NCBI GenBank assembly: GCA_009801015.1
Contig: VHZZ01000018.1
Coordinates: 131,939 to 195,938, forward strand
Length of the DNA stretch: 64,000 nt
Origin: Silene noctiflora
Taxonomy: Eukaryota; Streptophyta; Magnoliopsida; Caryophyllales; Caryophyllaceae
Reading direction: 5' to 3'
Shown here: positions 48,701-60,553 of the stretch, in pieces
How positions within the stretch are numbered: position 1 is the stretch's first letter
How the letters are laid out: every line of letters begins with the position of its first letter
Position numbers and translations under genes: made by a program
The notes under the pieces: model-generated
What the model was told of the DNA's origin: nothing
Databases searched by the model: none
Seen by the model: the letters and a program-made list of their open reading frames with translations, nothing else

Positions 48701-49889
48701 GCACGCCTCAAAATGAGAAAATATAGAAAATCAATATTCCAAGTAAAAAAATTTAAAATGAAGACTTTAAATTTTGAACATAAAACAAGGAAATTAGAGA
48801 TAATACTAGTTAATTAAGCAGTTTAAAGATGAGGCAATCAAGTTCTTAACTTGAGTAGCAATTTTAGTAATCAATATAATATGAACACATGATACATTCA
48901 CACCACAAAAAGAACATTCAAGAGAAAACAAAAAAAAAATTATATAAACAAAAAAGTAAATATACCCATGATTCCAAAAAGAAGAAAAAAGTGTCAAATT
49001 CTTTGATTAAATTAGGTCACCATCTATAATTAATAATTAATCAAAGTATCAACCTAATCCAACTCAATTAAACTAATTTAAGTATGACCCTTAAGTATAA
49101 AATTGCAAAAAAATAAACAAAACCAAGATAAATGTATCCCAACAAAACACCAATCAAACAAAAACAAAACCATAATGATCAATCAGAATAATTAAACACA
49201 AATTCTTGTTTAAGACGGTAAGATGGATATGACCGTCTCAAGGAAGACCAACTAATAATTAAAACTTTAGCAAAAAAAAAAGCAATGATTACAACAATTT
49301 AAGTATTTGGTGAAGTGGGCATACATAAAAAATGCTCCAAATTCCTGCAAATAAACTCTGAAATTGAAATGCTGCAAAAACCCAGAAATTATACAGATAG
49401 AAAAATATGAATTAGAGTGAAAAACACCCAAATTATAAATTAAAAGTGCCCTAATTAAATGGGATATTAGAGAGAGAAATTGGGAGTATAAATGTGTTAA
49501 AATAGCAGAAAAAGGAAAAGCAACTGAGAGAATAGAATGCTGCTGAAAACTCTTCAAACAAACAAACAGTACATGTTGTTCTTTATACAACTTTAATAGT
49601 ATAAATTATATAATTATATAATTAAATAATTGTAATAGTAATAAAGTTTTGAACTTTATTGTAGTATTGTTGAATAGAGCTGCAAAAGAAGAAATCTTGA
49701 TCATGTGTTCATGGAAGAGAGAGAAAAAGTTGAAGGGAGAGGAGAGGGGACTGAGATAGAGGGACCAGAGTGCCAGAGGAATAGAGGATGGATCAGTGTT
49801 TGGGATACTAGTGAGAGGGAGATCAAGAATAATTTCGCCGATTCTTGTTTAAGACCGTCTTAAAGCGTCAAGGTATTAAATTGAAATTT

Positions 49890-50410
49890 CGGAAAATTTA
49901 CGTGGCACCCTTAAACTTTGTAATTGCACGTGATACCTAACTTTTTAAGTTTGTGTACATGATACCTTCATGTTTGATTTTGACATGTCCCTATAAAAAA
50001 CTCAATTGTGCATAGCTCCTAGACCAGAATTTATAATCGGCTAATTTTTTTTCCTAAAATGATTATCTCGTCATAATCTACGATTTTAGAAAAAAAAAAG
50101 AATTGTCCACTGACATTTTATAGGATTTTTTAAACGAAATTCTCAAATCAACCATATCTTCGATCTTAAATTTCCGAATTACCATTCTCGTTTTATTAAT
50201 CTATAGATCTCGAAGAGGTAATCAATTTGGGAAAAAAATTAGTCAATTCCGATTTCTTGTCTATGATTTATGCTCAATTAAAAATTTTAAGAACGATAAA
50301 CAGACATTGGGCTTGAAAATCAAAGTTCAAGGATATCATGTGCACGAACTTAAAAAGTTGGGTACCACGTAAAAAATGGCAAAATTCGAGGGTACCACGT
50401 GAATTTTCCG
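49890..50410. mobile_element. 521-bp Mutator-type MITE
   Basis: Perfect 9-base duplication TTGAAATTT at 49881-49889 and 50411-50419. TIRs CGGAAAATTTACGTGGCACC and GGTACCACGTGAATTTTCCG. Same family as 16307-16741. Confidence 0.88.
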
Positions 50411-50481
50411 TTGAAATTTTAATCTTTAATTCATGAACCATCTTCCTCTGTAATTTTCATCTTAGGTTATTCATAAGCAGT

Positions 50482-50580
50482 CTGTTTGTGTTGCAAACAC
50501 AAGGATAAGACTGCACATATCCAACTTTCTTTACACCCCAATTTAGGAGAGTCATTGAGGCATTGAGGTAATGTTGTTGT
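50482..50580 (+). mobile_element. Au-like SINE fragment
   Basis: TGTTGCAAACACAAGGATAA, then CTGCACATATCCAAC and a GTAATGTTGTTGTTC tail follow the Au SINE order. The 5' tRNA-like part is absent. Confidence 0.6.
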
Positions 50581-51008
50581 TCATGAACCGTCTAGGGTTT
50601 ATACCAAGAAAAAGAACTATCTCGCACTGTAAAACAAATTTAATCTATAATATATGTAGAGTGATCTATAACTCGGTCATCAAATACCCAAATGGAAAAA
50701 CACGATGAGTGAAAGAAAGAAAACTAAGGTTGTTTTTATGAAATAATAACGTTCTTTTAAACTTAACTTGTCAAATACTCAGATGAAAAACACTAACTTA
50801 TTTCTCGATTATGAACCCAAAAACGTTTAGACTTGGTTCTTTTGAACTTAACTTTGCTCAACTTTTTTGCATTGAAGTTCTTAACTTTTTTAAACTGAAT
50901 TTATAACATCTGAACTAAAGCTGGGTATGCATTGAACCGAACTTCTCTTAATTGAATTTCTTATAATATCTAAACTGAACTAACAAGTTTCTCTTAATTT
51001 CTTAAGTT

Positions 51009-51183
51009 TTTTTTTTTTTTTTTTTTATTGTTGACCAGGAGTATCTCCTACCAACAGCTAGGGCAATCTCCTTCGGGGGTACTGAAGGCCAAGTTTGACA
51101 TTTTCATTCACAAGAGTCAGGAATCGAACCGCTGACCACTTGTTTAAGAGATGAGAGCCCTTACCACTCACACCAGCCAACTT
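51009..51183 (-). mobile_element. tRNA-derived SINE, about 175 bp
   Basis: On the minus strand a box A-like TGGCTGGTGTGAGTGGTAAG is followed by a perfect box B, GGTTCGATTCC, and the element ends in a poly-A run (poly-T at 51008-51026 on the plus strand). Target duplications are not clear. Confidence 0.8.
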
Positions 51184-51608
51184 TGGTAACAAGATCTTAA
51201 TCTGTTACAATAATTGGCGACGTTAGAACGTAATGACTACCGCCCAACTCAAAAGAGTAGATACAATTACACAAACATTTACATTAATCGTAAATCAACT
51301 ACTTCATCAACTACGTTAAAACTCGTTCAATAAAACATCAAACGACACTTGTTAAATTCTAATATCGACAATTATAAAAGGAATTGATAATTTTTAAAGT
51401 AGGGCACATTAGTAGATGGACCCAAATAAAAATAATGTTCCTTGTATGAGCTACACATCTTTTCAAGGACAACTACTTAAGAGAGTGTCTCTCTCCTGGA
51501 TGAACAAGTAATAATGGACTTAAATTTGGCATTTTTGGACAGTTTTTTGGTACTATTTGTAGGAAAATTAGGGATAGGCTAATTGTGGACGTGTGTAATT
51601 TCACAATT

Positions 51609-51795
51609 TCTCGTTGAAGACGGGATTTATCCGTCACAAGCTGAAAACGGATAGTATTCCTTTCACAATATGCAAGTGATACTATTTATAGGTTACTCCA
51701 TTTCCCTCAACTTGCCCTCACCACTTGACTTATTGTTAGAGGACACTGTTCGTCTTCAACTTATGACGGATAGTGTCCGTCACAAGTAAAAACGC
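51609..51795. mobile_element. Diverged MITE of the TCCGTCACAAG group
   Basis: Left arm GAAGACGGGATTTATCCGTC pairs with right arm GACGGATAGTGTCCGTCAC. Internal CACAATATGCAAGTGATACT matches 52806-52975. Related to family B by its GTGACGG termini. Confidence 0.6.
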
Positions 51796-52042
51796 TTTAA
51801 ATTTGACAATGATTTTTGGCAGTGGCGTGGGTTTTTCTTGGCTTTATCTTTGGAATTTGTATGATTAACGTTTTATTCTTGTTGAATGAGTTTTCCGGCC
51901 GGACTGATACTTTGCATGTTATAGTATAAAACTGATATTGAGATTTCTACAGTAAAGTTGAGATGGTTTTTTTGACATGGTATTAAAGTCACTATGATTA
52001 AAGGTTACGGGTTTTATACTCTAATAGTGCATTATACAATTA

Positions 52043-52447
52043 TAGGTGGCAAATGGGTTAATCAAAACCCGGGTTTGTTCGGATCGGGTCGTTTTTTGAT
52101 TTAACCGAATTCGAGCCGGTTCGGATTAATTCTGATTCATGTCATTCTCGAGTTGATGATTATCTAGTTATTTAGATATAATAACTGGCAATGGGGTTGT
52201 TCTAGCTTAACCAGAGGCCTCGTGCTCGAGCCCTGGGAACACAGCAGTGTTAAAACTCACGAGGGAGAGCTTTACCACTCTAGTGGTCCTACCCGGCTCG
52301 AATCCGGATTAAACCGGATGGTTTACACCAAAAAAAAAAAAAAATTAGGTATAATAACATTCAGTTTCCAATAATAAATATTTGAGTCGTGTCAATTTGG
52401 TTTTGGGTCAAGTTTGGGTGACGGGTCGAGTCATTTTTGTCAGGTCT
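52043..52447. mobile_element. CpG-rich GGGTC-word element carrying a nested SINE
   Basis: Starts AGGTGGCAAATGGGTTAA and ends GTCGAGTCATTTTTGTCAGG plus TCT. The ends are imperfect inverted repeats like 57178-57820. The SINE at 52186-52344 interrupts it, so the original was about 230 bp. The flanks ACAATTAT and ACAATGTAT may be a decayed duplication. Confidence 0.55.
52186..52344 (+). mobile_element. SINE, 159 bp, with target duplication
   Basis: Flanked by a 14-base duplication, TTAGATATAATAAC (52172-52185) and TTAGGTATAATAAC (52345-52358), with one mismatch. Contains the box B-like GTGCTCGAGCCC and ends in a run of A. Different family from the SINE at 51009. Confidence 0.85.
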
Positions 52448-52805
52448 ACAATGTATTTTACTTGTAAAGTTGTAAGCATATTTTACGATGAATAAGTTTA
52501 TTGTAGAGCGGTTTATTTGATCGAAAGACTCTACTACGTAAATATAGAGGTAATCGTGTGTTGGGTCGAATCGGGTTTGTACTATTTCGACTTGACTGTA
52601 GACATATCAAACCTGGTAAATTGAAGTAGTAGATGAAACATCACACAACTTAGATCAAATTTACCAAACAAAATCAAATCTTACCTCAATATTGCAGATT
52701 TACAGTAAAGTATTCTTATTTCTTACCCAACTCATGCATAAAAACAAAAGAAGAAAAGGACAATTGGAAATAAGAACGTTAGGGAATGTAAATGTTACCA
52801 CAAAA

Positions 52806-52975
52806 ACTATTCGTCACAAACTGAAGTCGGATATTGCTCCTCTCACAATATGCAAGTAGCACTATTCATGGGATGCTCCATTTCTCTCCCACTTGACCTC
52901 CCACCTGTCTTATTGTAAGAGGGGCATTATCCGTTTTCAGATTAGGACGGATAATGTCCGTTATAAGCAAGACGA
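52806..52975. mobile_element. Diverged MITE of the TCCGTCACAAG group
   Basis: CTATTCGTCACAAACTGAAG at the left, GACGGATAATGTCCGTTATA at the right. Shares CACAATATGCAAGTAGCACT with 51609-51795. Confidence 0.6.
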
Positions 52976-53134
52976 TTTGTAAAATAAAATAGGAGACATT
53001 AATCTCTTTTACTGTATGACATAATAACACAGTTGCATTGCTGCCTCAGTTGTCAGTCCCTCTGCTTTAATTATTCTCTCATTGATCTTCTCCTGGATTC
53101 AAAAGTTACACTGCTATTTCTTATCACCGGAAAC

Positions 53135-53290
53135 TATCCGTCACACGCTGAAGATGAATAGTGTCCCTTTCATAATAAGGCAAGTGGGAGGGAGAAATAG
53201 AGCACCCCATGGATAGTACCGCTCGTATATTGTAAGAGGGCACTATGTGAATTTAGCTTGTGACGGATGGTAACTGAAGACGAATGTCCA
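53135..53290. mobile_element. Diverged MITE of the TCCGTCACAAG group
   Basis: Left TATCCGTCACACGCTGAAG, interior AAATAGAGCACCCCATGGAT, right CTTGTGACGGATGGTAAC. Truncated or eroded at the right end. Confidence 0.55.
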
Positions 53291-53360
53291 TCGGAATTGT
53301 GCAAAAGTTAAGCCTCTCTAGGCTCTAGTGTGCCTAGTTATTAATCATTTAATCCTATAA

Positions 53361-53843
53361 CTAGTACAGATCTCGCACAATGCATGCGCGGTATATAGAG
53401 TTTTTATTTTTTCTAGTATATTATTTATACTTTTTAAATTTTCACCTTATTAATATTTAATATTTCACTCCATTATATTTTGATATGAAACAAAAAAATA
53501 GAAATGGAAAACTCGTCAAAAAGAATTAAGTTAAGTTGTGATTTCTTTTAAGGAATTTTTTTTTTACCTAAAGCTAATAGTAAGTATATGTCAAGTTATT
53601 CTCTATTGTAATAATTATTGCATTACTGAAAATTTTAGCACTCATAGTTTATAGTTTAATATCAATTTTTTTTTAGTGAAAAAAATCGTAATTATGATTA
53701 TAATTAAAAGATTATAGTTTAATTATAATAATATATTCATTGAAAAGATAATGATGTAATGAAATAATGTTTTACTTATTACCTTATTTAGTTAGATTCT
53801 TTTTTTAGGGAAAAATAAGAGAGTTTTTATTCTCTTAGTAGTA
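53361..53843 (-). mobile_element. Non-autonomous Helitron, 5' end eroded
   Basis: Minus-strand 3' end with GCGCATGCATTGTGCG hairpin and GTACTAG then T. The 5' end reads ACTACTAAGAGAATAAAAAC, a changed form of the subfamily start. Confidence 0.7.
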
Positions 53844-55155
53844 AGGGAGATAAACTAGAACAAAAAATATTAAACAACTAATAGTATGTATGATTATTTC
53901 AATTTAATGTTCGGTTTTTTAAGGTATACTCTAAATTCACGTTACAAACCCGTAAATTGAAAGATCGTGGAATATTCTCGTGAGAAGTTAGAGTATAAAA
54001 TCAGTTTCTCGCGATATAATCTTGCATAAAATCAGTTTAATTCTTTATGTGTGAAAATACTTAGATATTCGGTATTTCGGTTCAGGAGTATCTTACAATC
54101 TTACACTCTAACTGACAAATTATTTTTTTTATTTAGATTATAGTTAGTTATTTAAGGGCAATGTTTAATTTCAATTTCGTACTAGTTGGGATGTACATTG
54201 TTATTAGAACATTTTAATCTCTTAAATTTATATTCCGATTATGTTTCAAAAGTAAATTGTTCTACTCCTAGTAACTAAATATACATTGTGTATTCATATA
54301 TAAATTTAGAGGTGACCATTATTGATTCGTGTTGATAACCCGACACGAAGTCATAAGTAACCATGGAAAATTAGGATCCTCTCCATTTCTTTGAAGAAAT
54401 GCAGAGTTCATTTCCGCTCTCAAAGTCATTTAATAATAATAACTTCCACTAAATCTTCTTATCCCTTTATTTTTACCTTATTTTGTACACATAAATTTAG
54501 GATCATTAAATGATATCAGAATGCAATACACAAAAACTTCTGAGAGACGGTCTTTCAATAGCGTTATTGAGAGACTTCTCACGTGATGGGGTGAGGGATC
54601 CACTGCTTTGTCTATTTTCCTATTATCTATCTCACTAAATTAGTGAGAGACAATCTCTCACGAGACCTACTGAATGCAATAAGCATCACCAAAAGGAAAT
54701 AAACTCTCCATTTCTCGATCTCGACCATGGATACCATGTCCATGATGATCAACTCCCACCAAAGATCAAAATAACTATAATGTGGGTCTTAAAATTTGTA
54801 CAATCCCATGAAATGAACACAAGAAAGTTAGTGATTCAAATGATTAGCTTCAATATCCTAGACCTAGTAGTCATTGTAATAATAGTATTATACTACAAAT
54901 TCATTCTAAAGGTTCATCATCTCACATTCCTAGACAAAAATAAATAAAGAGAATATATTGCCCTTCATGCTTTATAAAAAGGGTCAAATTAAAGTTAATG
55001 TTTGAATATTTAAAGTAGTTGGGTCTAATTTTTTTGGAATTATCAAAAGCTCATCAACCAAGCAATCAAAGTGTGAGTGGAATGAGTGTTGTTTTCTTCA
55101 TCCTTTTCTCATTTGAGCTTGTTGAAAACTTCTTGACGCTCTTGCTAATAGGACT
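53844..55155. other. Intergenic, no gene seen
   Basis: AT-rich; includes a GAGACGGTC/GAGAGAC inverted patch at 54540-54665 that may be an old MITE. No gene recognised. Confidence 0.45.
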
Positions 55156-55816
55156 GCACAAATTCTTATTTGTGACGGTTGATATCCGTCACAAGTTTTT
55201 GACGGGTTATATAAAACTCACATGGGAGGATAAAGACAAGTCATTTGTGATTCCTTATGCATTCTACTTTTTGTCTTATCTATCTATGTGGGTGTGGGTG
55301 TTACTTGACCCGTCACAAGCATGGTTTTAAATATCGGCCGAGACGTATCGTATCGCCCGAGATGTATCGGTATCGGAGGCCGGCGATACGAGATATCCCG
55401 AGATGTATCGAGTAAATTGAAAACAAGAAAGTATCGGTCGAGACGACCGATTTATAAAGTGTATCGGCCAACTCGGCCCGATACAGTCCACGATGAACCC
55501 GATATGAACGAGTTATAACTTGTACCGGACAAGTTTTTTTAATGAAAAGCTCTTAGAAACTGTATAACATTGGCCAAATTAATTATCCTAAGTAGAATTA
55601 ATCTTAACTTTATATGAAATAGTCAATAGATGATGAAATATCTACAAAAGCTTGTAAAATAAATATCACCGAGATAACAACGATTCAGAGCGCGACGGAC
55701 GAGTAGGGGACGATTTCGCGACTCCGTTACCGCAACCGCGATCGCGGCCGATACCGCTATTTAAAACCCTGGTCACAAGCTTGTGACGGATATATCCATC
55801 ACAAATGAGACCTATT
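55156..55816. mobile_element. GTGACGG-type MITE split by a later insertion
   Basis: Outer arms GCACAAATTCTTATTTGTGA and TCCATCACAAATGAGACC pair. Flanks AATAGGACT (55147-55155) and GATAGGACT (55817-55825) match at 8 of 9. Without the 451-bp insertion and its duplicate, the element is 201 bp. Confidence 0.75.
55321..55771 (+). mobile_element. 451-bp CpG-rich Mutator-type MITE, copy A
   Basis: Perfect 9-base duplication GTCACAAGC at 55312-55320 and 55772-55780. TIRs ATGGTTTTAAATATCGGCCG and, at the far end, CGGCCGATACCGCTATTTAA then AACCCTG. The left part repeats CGAGACGTATCG words. A 65-codon open frame at 55321-55518 is conserved in copy B only because the copies are young; it has no domain. 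Confidence 0.88.
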
Positions 55817-56073
55817 GATAGGACTATGGGAGTGAGTTTAATAAAAGTAAGTCAGGTAAGTCGGGTATCATCATCGAATTTGTATGAGTCTGAGTATTAG
55901 GGATCTTTTGGTTTAAAATGGGATTGGCAATGTCTGGCAAGTTCGAATTACTATGATATTCTATTTTAAGTGAACTTAAAATTGTTGTTTGGTCGTAATT
56001 GAGAATTGACGGAGCAGAATTTGAACTTATAGAGTAAATAATTTTAACTGGAGCAAACGAGTAATAGTATAAG

Positions 56074-56523
56074 CAGGGTTTTAATTAGCGGTATCGGCCG
56101 CGATCGCGGTTGCGGTAACAGAGTTGCGAAATCGTCCCCTACTCGTCTGTCACGCTCTGAATCGTTGTTATCTCGGTGATATTTATTTTACAAGCTTTTG
56201 TAGATATTTTATCATCTATTGACTATTTCATATAAAGTTAAGATTAATTCTACTTAGGATAATTAATTTGGCCAATGTTATACAGTTTCTAAGAGCTTTT
56301 CATTAAAAAACTTGTCCGGTACAAGTTATAACTCGTTCATATCGGGTTCATCGCGGGCTGTATCGGGCCGAGTTGGCCGATACACTTTATAAATCGGTCG
56401 TCTCGGCCGATACTTTCTTGTTTTTAATTTACTCGATACATCTCGGGATATCTCGTATCGCCGGTCTCCGATACCGATACATCTCGGGCGATACGATACG
56501 TCTCGGCCGATATTCAAAACCAT
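56074..56523 (-). mobile_element. 450-bp CpG-rich Mutator-type MITE, copy B, inverted
   Basis: Near-identical to copy A in opposite orientation. Flanks TAGTATAAG (56065-56073) and GAGTATAAG (56524-56532) match at 8 of 9, so it is its own insertion and not part of an inverted duplication. Confidence 0.88.
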
Positions 56524-56953
56524 GAGTATAAGCCAAACTAAAACATCTTCAATAATTTTAGGTTAAAAATTTCAGAATTTTTAAATTTTAAGTAGAAAGA
56601 GCGCCTCTACGAACCGACTAACCACCAAGCTCCACCATTGGTTCAAACTTCACACACAATTCTAATAATGGAGACCCGACCCAGCTCTGCTTATTGGGCC
56701 AGGTCCAATAGTAAGCATTACTACTTTTTGATACTTGGCCCAAAAAGAATCGATAATTTTGGGCTTATTTGCAGATTAATTTAGTGTGAGTTGGTGATTA
56801 AAATCTATAGTAAAGTAATTATCTGAAATACTTTCGTCTTAGCCGCTAGATTATAACATCGGGCAACATTTGTCGCAAGTGATGATATCAGTGAAACACA
56901 AACGGTTGTGTATGATTATCCGACTTATACGAATAAGCCTCTTACCTAAATAA

Positions 56954-57145
56954 GGCTATGTTCTTTTGAACGAAAACTGTTTGAATTGAAGTGAACTGAA
57001 TTTAATGGAGCTGAACTGAACTTATTGGAGTTGAACTGAACTGAAATAAGAGTTAACTTGTGAAAAGAAAAACTGAACTGAATAAAATTGAACTGAACTG
57101 AACTGAACTGAAATGAACTGAAATTAAGTCCAAAAGAACAGGGCC
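56954..57145. mobile_element. Tourist-like MITE with (AACTGA) words
   Basis: Flanked by TAA on both sides. TIRs GGCTATGTTCTTTTGA and CCAAAAGAACAGGGCC. The interior is a degenerate (TGAAC)n run. Confidence 0.78.
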
Positions 57146-57177
57146 TAAACCGGTGCATATATTTTGACAATCATAGA

Positions 57178-57820
57178 TAGAGGTGGCAATCGGGTCGTTT
57201 GCGTCAGAGTTGGGTCGTATCGGGTCAAGACTATGTCGCGGTCGTGTTTGGAACACTTACAGGTTGGGTTGTCCCGTCAATTCTTAGCTCGAGGTTAGAT
57301 CGGGACGAGTCATTTAGATTATTGATCTGTCGGGTCATTAACGAGTCGAGTCGAATCATTATGGGGTCGGAAAATTATGATAATTTGTTGGGTTTGGGTT
57401 GGGTTTTGCTTGGTTTGGCTCATCAATTTATTGCCCCGTCGTCGCTCGATTTTTTCCAATTATTTCACCTGTTTAAGTTGGATTATTGGTCATTATTTAG
57501 CGAAGTTATAAGGTTAATTAGTTTTAAGTAATTTATAAAAGTCATTTATAATATCGGTTTGTTTTAGTCTTGGAGTAGCTTTCGGATTAGGTCAACGTTC
57601 GGGTTAACTTTTGAGTCAATTTCGGGTTATCTTTCGAATTGAGTCAGTTGTTGGGCCGGATCAAAACATGTATCGGGTCGGGTTCGGTTTTATGGACGAC
57701 CTCAATCAAGTTAGGTCAGTTAATGGGTCATAATCGGGTCGATTTAGGTTGCAACAATTTTGGGTCCTGTTGGCCGGGTTTGCTCTGATTCGGATCGGGT
57801 CAGGCTTGCCAGCTCTAAAT
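57178..57820. mobile_element. CpG-rich element built of GGGTC words
   Basis: Starts ATAGAGGTGGCAATCGGGTC and ends CAGGCTTGCCAGCTCTA, inverted with respect to each other. The body is degenerate TCGGGTCG words around an AT-rich middle. Long open frames follow from the repeat. Related to 5185-5686 and 52043-52447. Confidence 0.65.
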
Positions 57821-58840
57821 CTAATCACAGGTATTATAAATGGCAGCAAATAAATTATTCACTTCATGAAATTCAAATTGTATTAAATTGTCGACTTAAA
57901 AATGAGTTAGTCTGGTGTAAGGCTGTTTTTTTTACTAATATAGTTGTGAAACAAATACAAACACAACGGTATTAGTGGATAAAAGGATACTAAAAAATCA
58001 CGTTTTACGGTAAATTTATGTAAAACCGTCTTAGTAATGGCGCCTTGTGCTAACAGATGAACTCGTAACAAAAATTGTGGATTTTTTTTTTCTATCAGTG
58101 GGCCACTTCTGGCCTAGCCCTCTCTTGAGGTTGGGCCGGCCCATAAAATTAATGGTATAAATAATTTGACAAATTGTTTAGTAGGACTCTCTTATAATAA
58201 CACCACTTCATTAATAAATGACTTAAATTTTAACATTTGCATAATATTTAATTATATTTTACATCATGTATAATTATAACCGATGTATTTAAAATGTTAT
58301 TTTATCATTATAAGTACGGCGTAAGGACGATCTTACTAATTAATAGAAAATGATATTTAAATTGTAATTTTGTGTTTTATCATAATTTAGGCCCGTTTTA
58401 TTAAAAAGACGATCTTACGAAAAAAAATTGTTAAAACAATTTTGTGTATCGAATTAATGGTTAAAAGGAATATTTTTATTTATCTTTGCATGATAATGTA
58501 AAACAATGACAATATACTACTGTCCACCGGTGATATCAAGACTCAATATCACCCTCTCGCAAACTTTATATAAAGTCCAGTATAACTAATGTGAGTTTTG
58601 GTACTTTAAAGAATATAGGAGAAAAGAGTAATTATCTTATTAATCATTAATTCATTACGGAATATGATAATAAGATTATTTTACATTTTCACCAAAAATA
58701 AAAAATAAAAAAATAATATGATTATTCCAAGGGGCCGATAATATATTTATATTTTCCCAGGTAGACCAATCCATTACAAATTCTCATTTATAATGGGGGT
58801 AAACACGTCATAAGCTTGTGTCGTGAGACATGCTTGCAAG
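57821..58840. other. Intergenic, no gene seen
   Basis: AT-rich. Short remnants such as GTAAAACCGTCTTAGTAATG at 58019 recall MITE ends. Nothing coding recognised. Confidence 0.4.
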
Positions 58841-59329
58841 CTAGGTAGCACGGAAACTTCTCTTAATCAGCTGTCCCGTGTCCGACACCGACACTCGTCG
58901 GACACACGCCTAAACGTGTCCGACACCTATAAAGCCGTGTCTAACTTTCTACTTTTATTCGGCACGTGTTCGACGCGTGTCCATGATATTTGGGCACTTG
59001 CCCAACGCATGTCCTTGATATTTGGACTTCATTTGGGATGAATGATATTCTTTAGACGAAAAATGAGATGTCGAAAGAGATTGATTAGAATATGGGTTTG
59101 ACTCGGAAATGAAAAAGAGTTATATCAAGGCTAAATTTTACCTTCACTTATTTAAATTTAATATCAAATACTTTTACAAAAATAAAATCGAACATTTATA
59201 ACTAAAAAATATATATTTTATTAAATTTAAATAGTCCCGTGTCCTAAATTTCATGGGATACCTAGCATGTCCCGTGTCCTAAATGCCATGTGTCCGTGTC
59301 GTGTCCGTGTCTGTTTTGGTGCTACCTAG
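58841..59329. mobile_element. 489-bp MITE with GTGTCC words
   Basis: TIRs CTAGGTAGCACGG and GGTGCTACCTAG. Flanks CTTGCAAG and TTTGCAAG match at 7 of 8, so hAT (8 bases) or Mutator (9 bases) origin cannot be separated. Both arms are strings of CGTGTCCGACAC-like words. Confidence 0.75.
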
Positions 59330-59953
59330 TTTGCAAGTTGCAAGTGAAAGAGGCAAGTATATGTGACGTGTTCACACCTGTGACATGCAACACGGACTAC
59401 CAACCCATTTATGTCGCTAATCTAGAAGTTATTGACAGCAGACCACAAATAATTCAAGAATATTATGGTCAATCTCATAATCTTATATTACAACTTTGCT
59501 TAAAAAAACCTAATAAATGAAGTGCCAATTAAATTCACCCTTTATTCAATCTCGAGCTTTCATCGAGCTGATCTCGAGTTGCCATCAAATAAAAATTTGA
59601 CCAACAAATTGTGTAAAAGCACATCTTATTTACCTTAAGTAAATGAATAACCGTTCTTTTTTAAAGATATAAATCATCTCACAATATAAAACCGTCTTAC
59701 GTAATTAATATTAAAATGACCCAACCAACATCATATATCTTCTTCTTCAATTAAAATAGTCAATATCTGTTTGCTTTGAATTTAGAATTCTGCACTTTAT
59801 GACATGACTGCATGGCTGCATGGCTTCATATCATCCTACGTTCACACTAAAACGACCCATTCCCATTCGTTTTATTGTGACCACTTTGCCACTTGTACAA
59901 TTATTTAATTCCAATATTGAGTTGACTCATTAAAATTCTAATTTAGTAAAGTG

Positions 59954-60553
59954 CTAGTATAGATTCCGCGCAATGCGCGGTATATATAGAATATTTATCT
60001 TTTAGGTTGTTATTTATAATGGAAAACTAAAGTTATGAAAGATGTATTTTTATGAAATCTACATATTTTTTTTACCATAAAATTAAGGATTTCATTTTAT
60101 AAATTTTCTCCAATTATTTTAATGAATTTTTTTGTTACAAAGTTAATGGTAAGTATATGTTAATTTATTCTCTAAATTTATAAGTATTGCATTTAATGAA
60201 AAATTTACCAACTTATACTTTATACGGAGTAGTTAACATCAATTTTATATTATTTTAATGAAAAATCATAATTTTGAATTTAATTATAAGATTATATTTT
60301 AATGAAAAGATAATAGTTTCAAGAAATAAAGTTTTACTTGTTTCTTTATTTAGATAGAAACATTTGGATGAAACAGTAAGAAGATTATGAGATAAAACCA
60401 TAAAAANATGATTTTATTTATTTATGGCATATAAATAAAAAGAGGATTATGAGATCAATGAATGGGAGTGGAGACCACTATTAGAAGGTGAATATTAAGG
60501 GGGGAAACTTGAGCAGGAAAAATTATAGCCTTGTTAATCTTTTAGTATATAGA
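59954..60553 (-). mobile_element. Non-autonomous Helitron, 600 bp
   Basis: Minus-strand 3' end: ACCGCGCATTGCGCGG hairpin, then CTAG before C. 5' end TCTATATACTAAAAGATTAA at 60553. One undetermined base at 60407. Confidence 0.75.

Noticed and set aside
55321-56523. A 65-residue frame conserved in two places
   Set aside because: The two places are copies of one young MITE; conservation reflects age, not selection.
57199-57531. 110-codon frame
   Set aside because: Lies in GGGTC-word repeats and matches no family.
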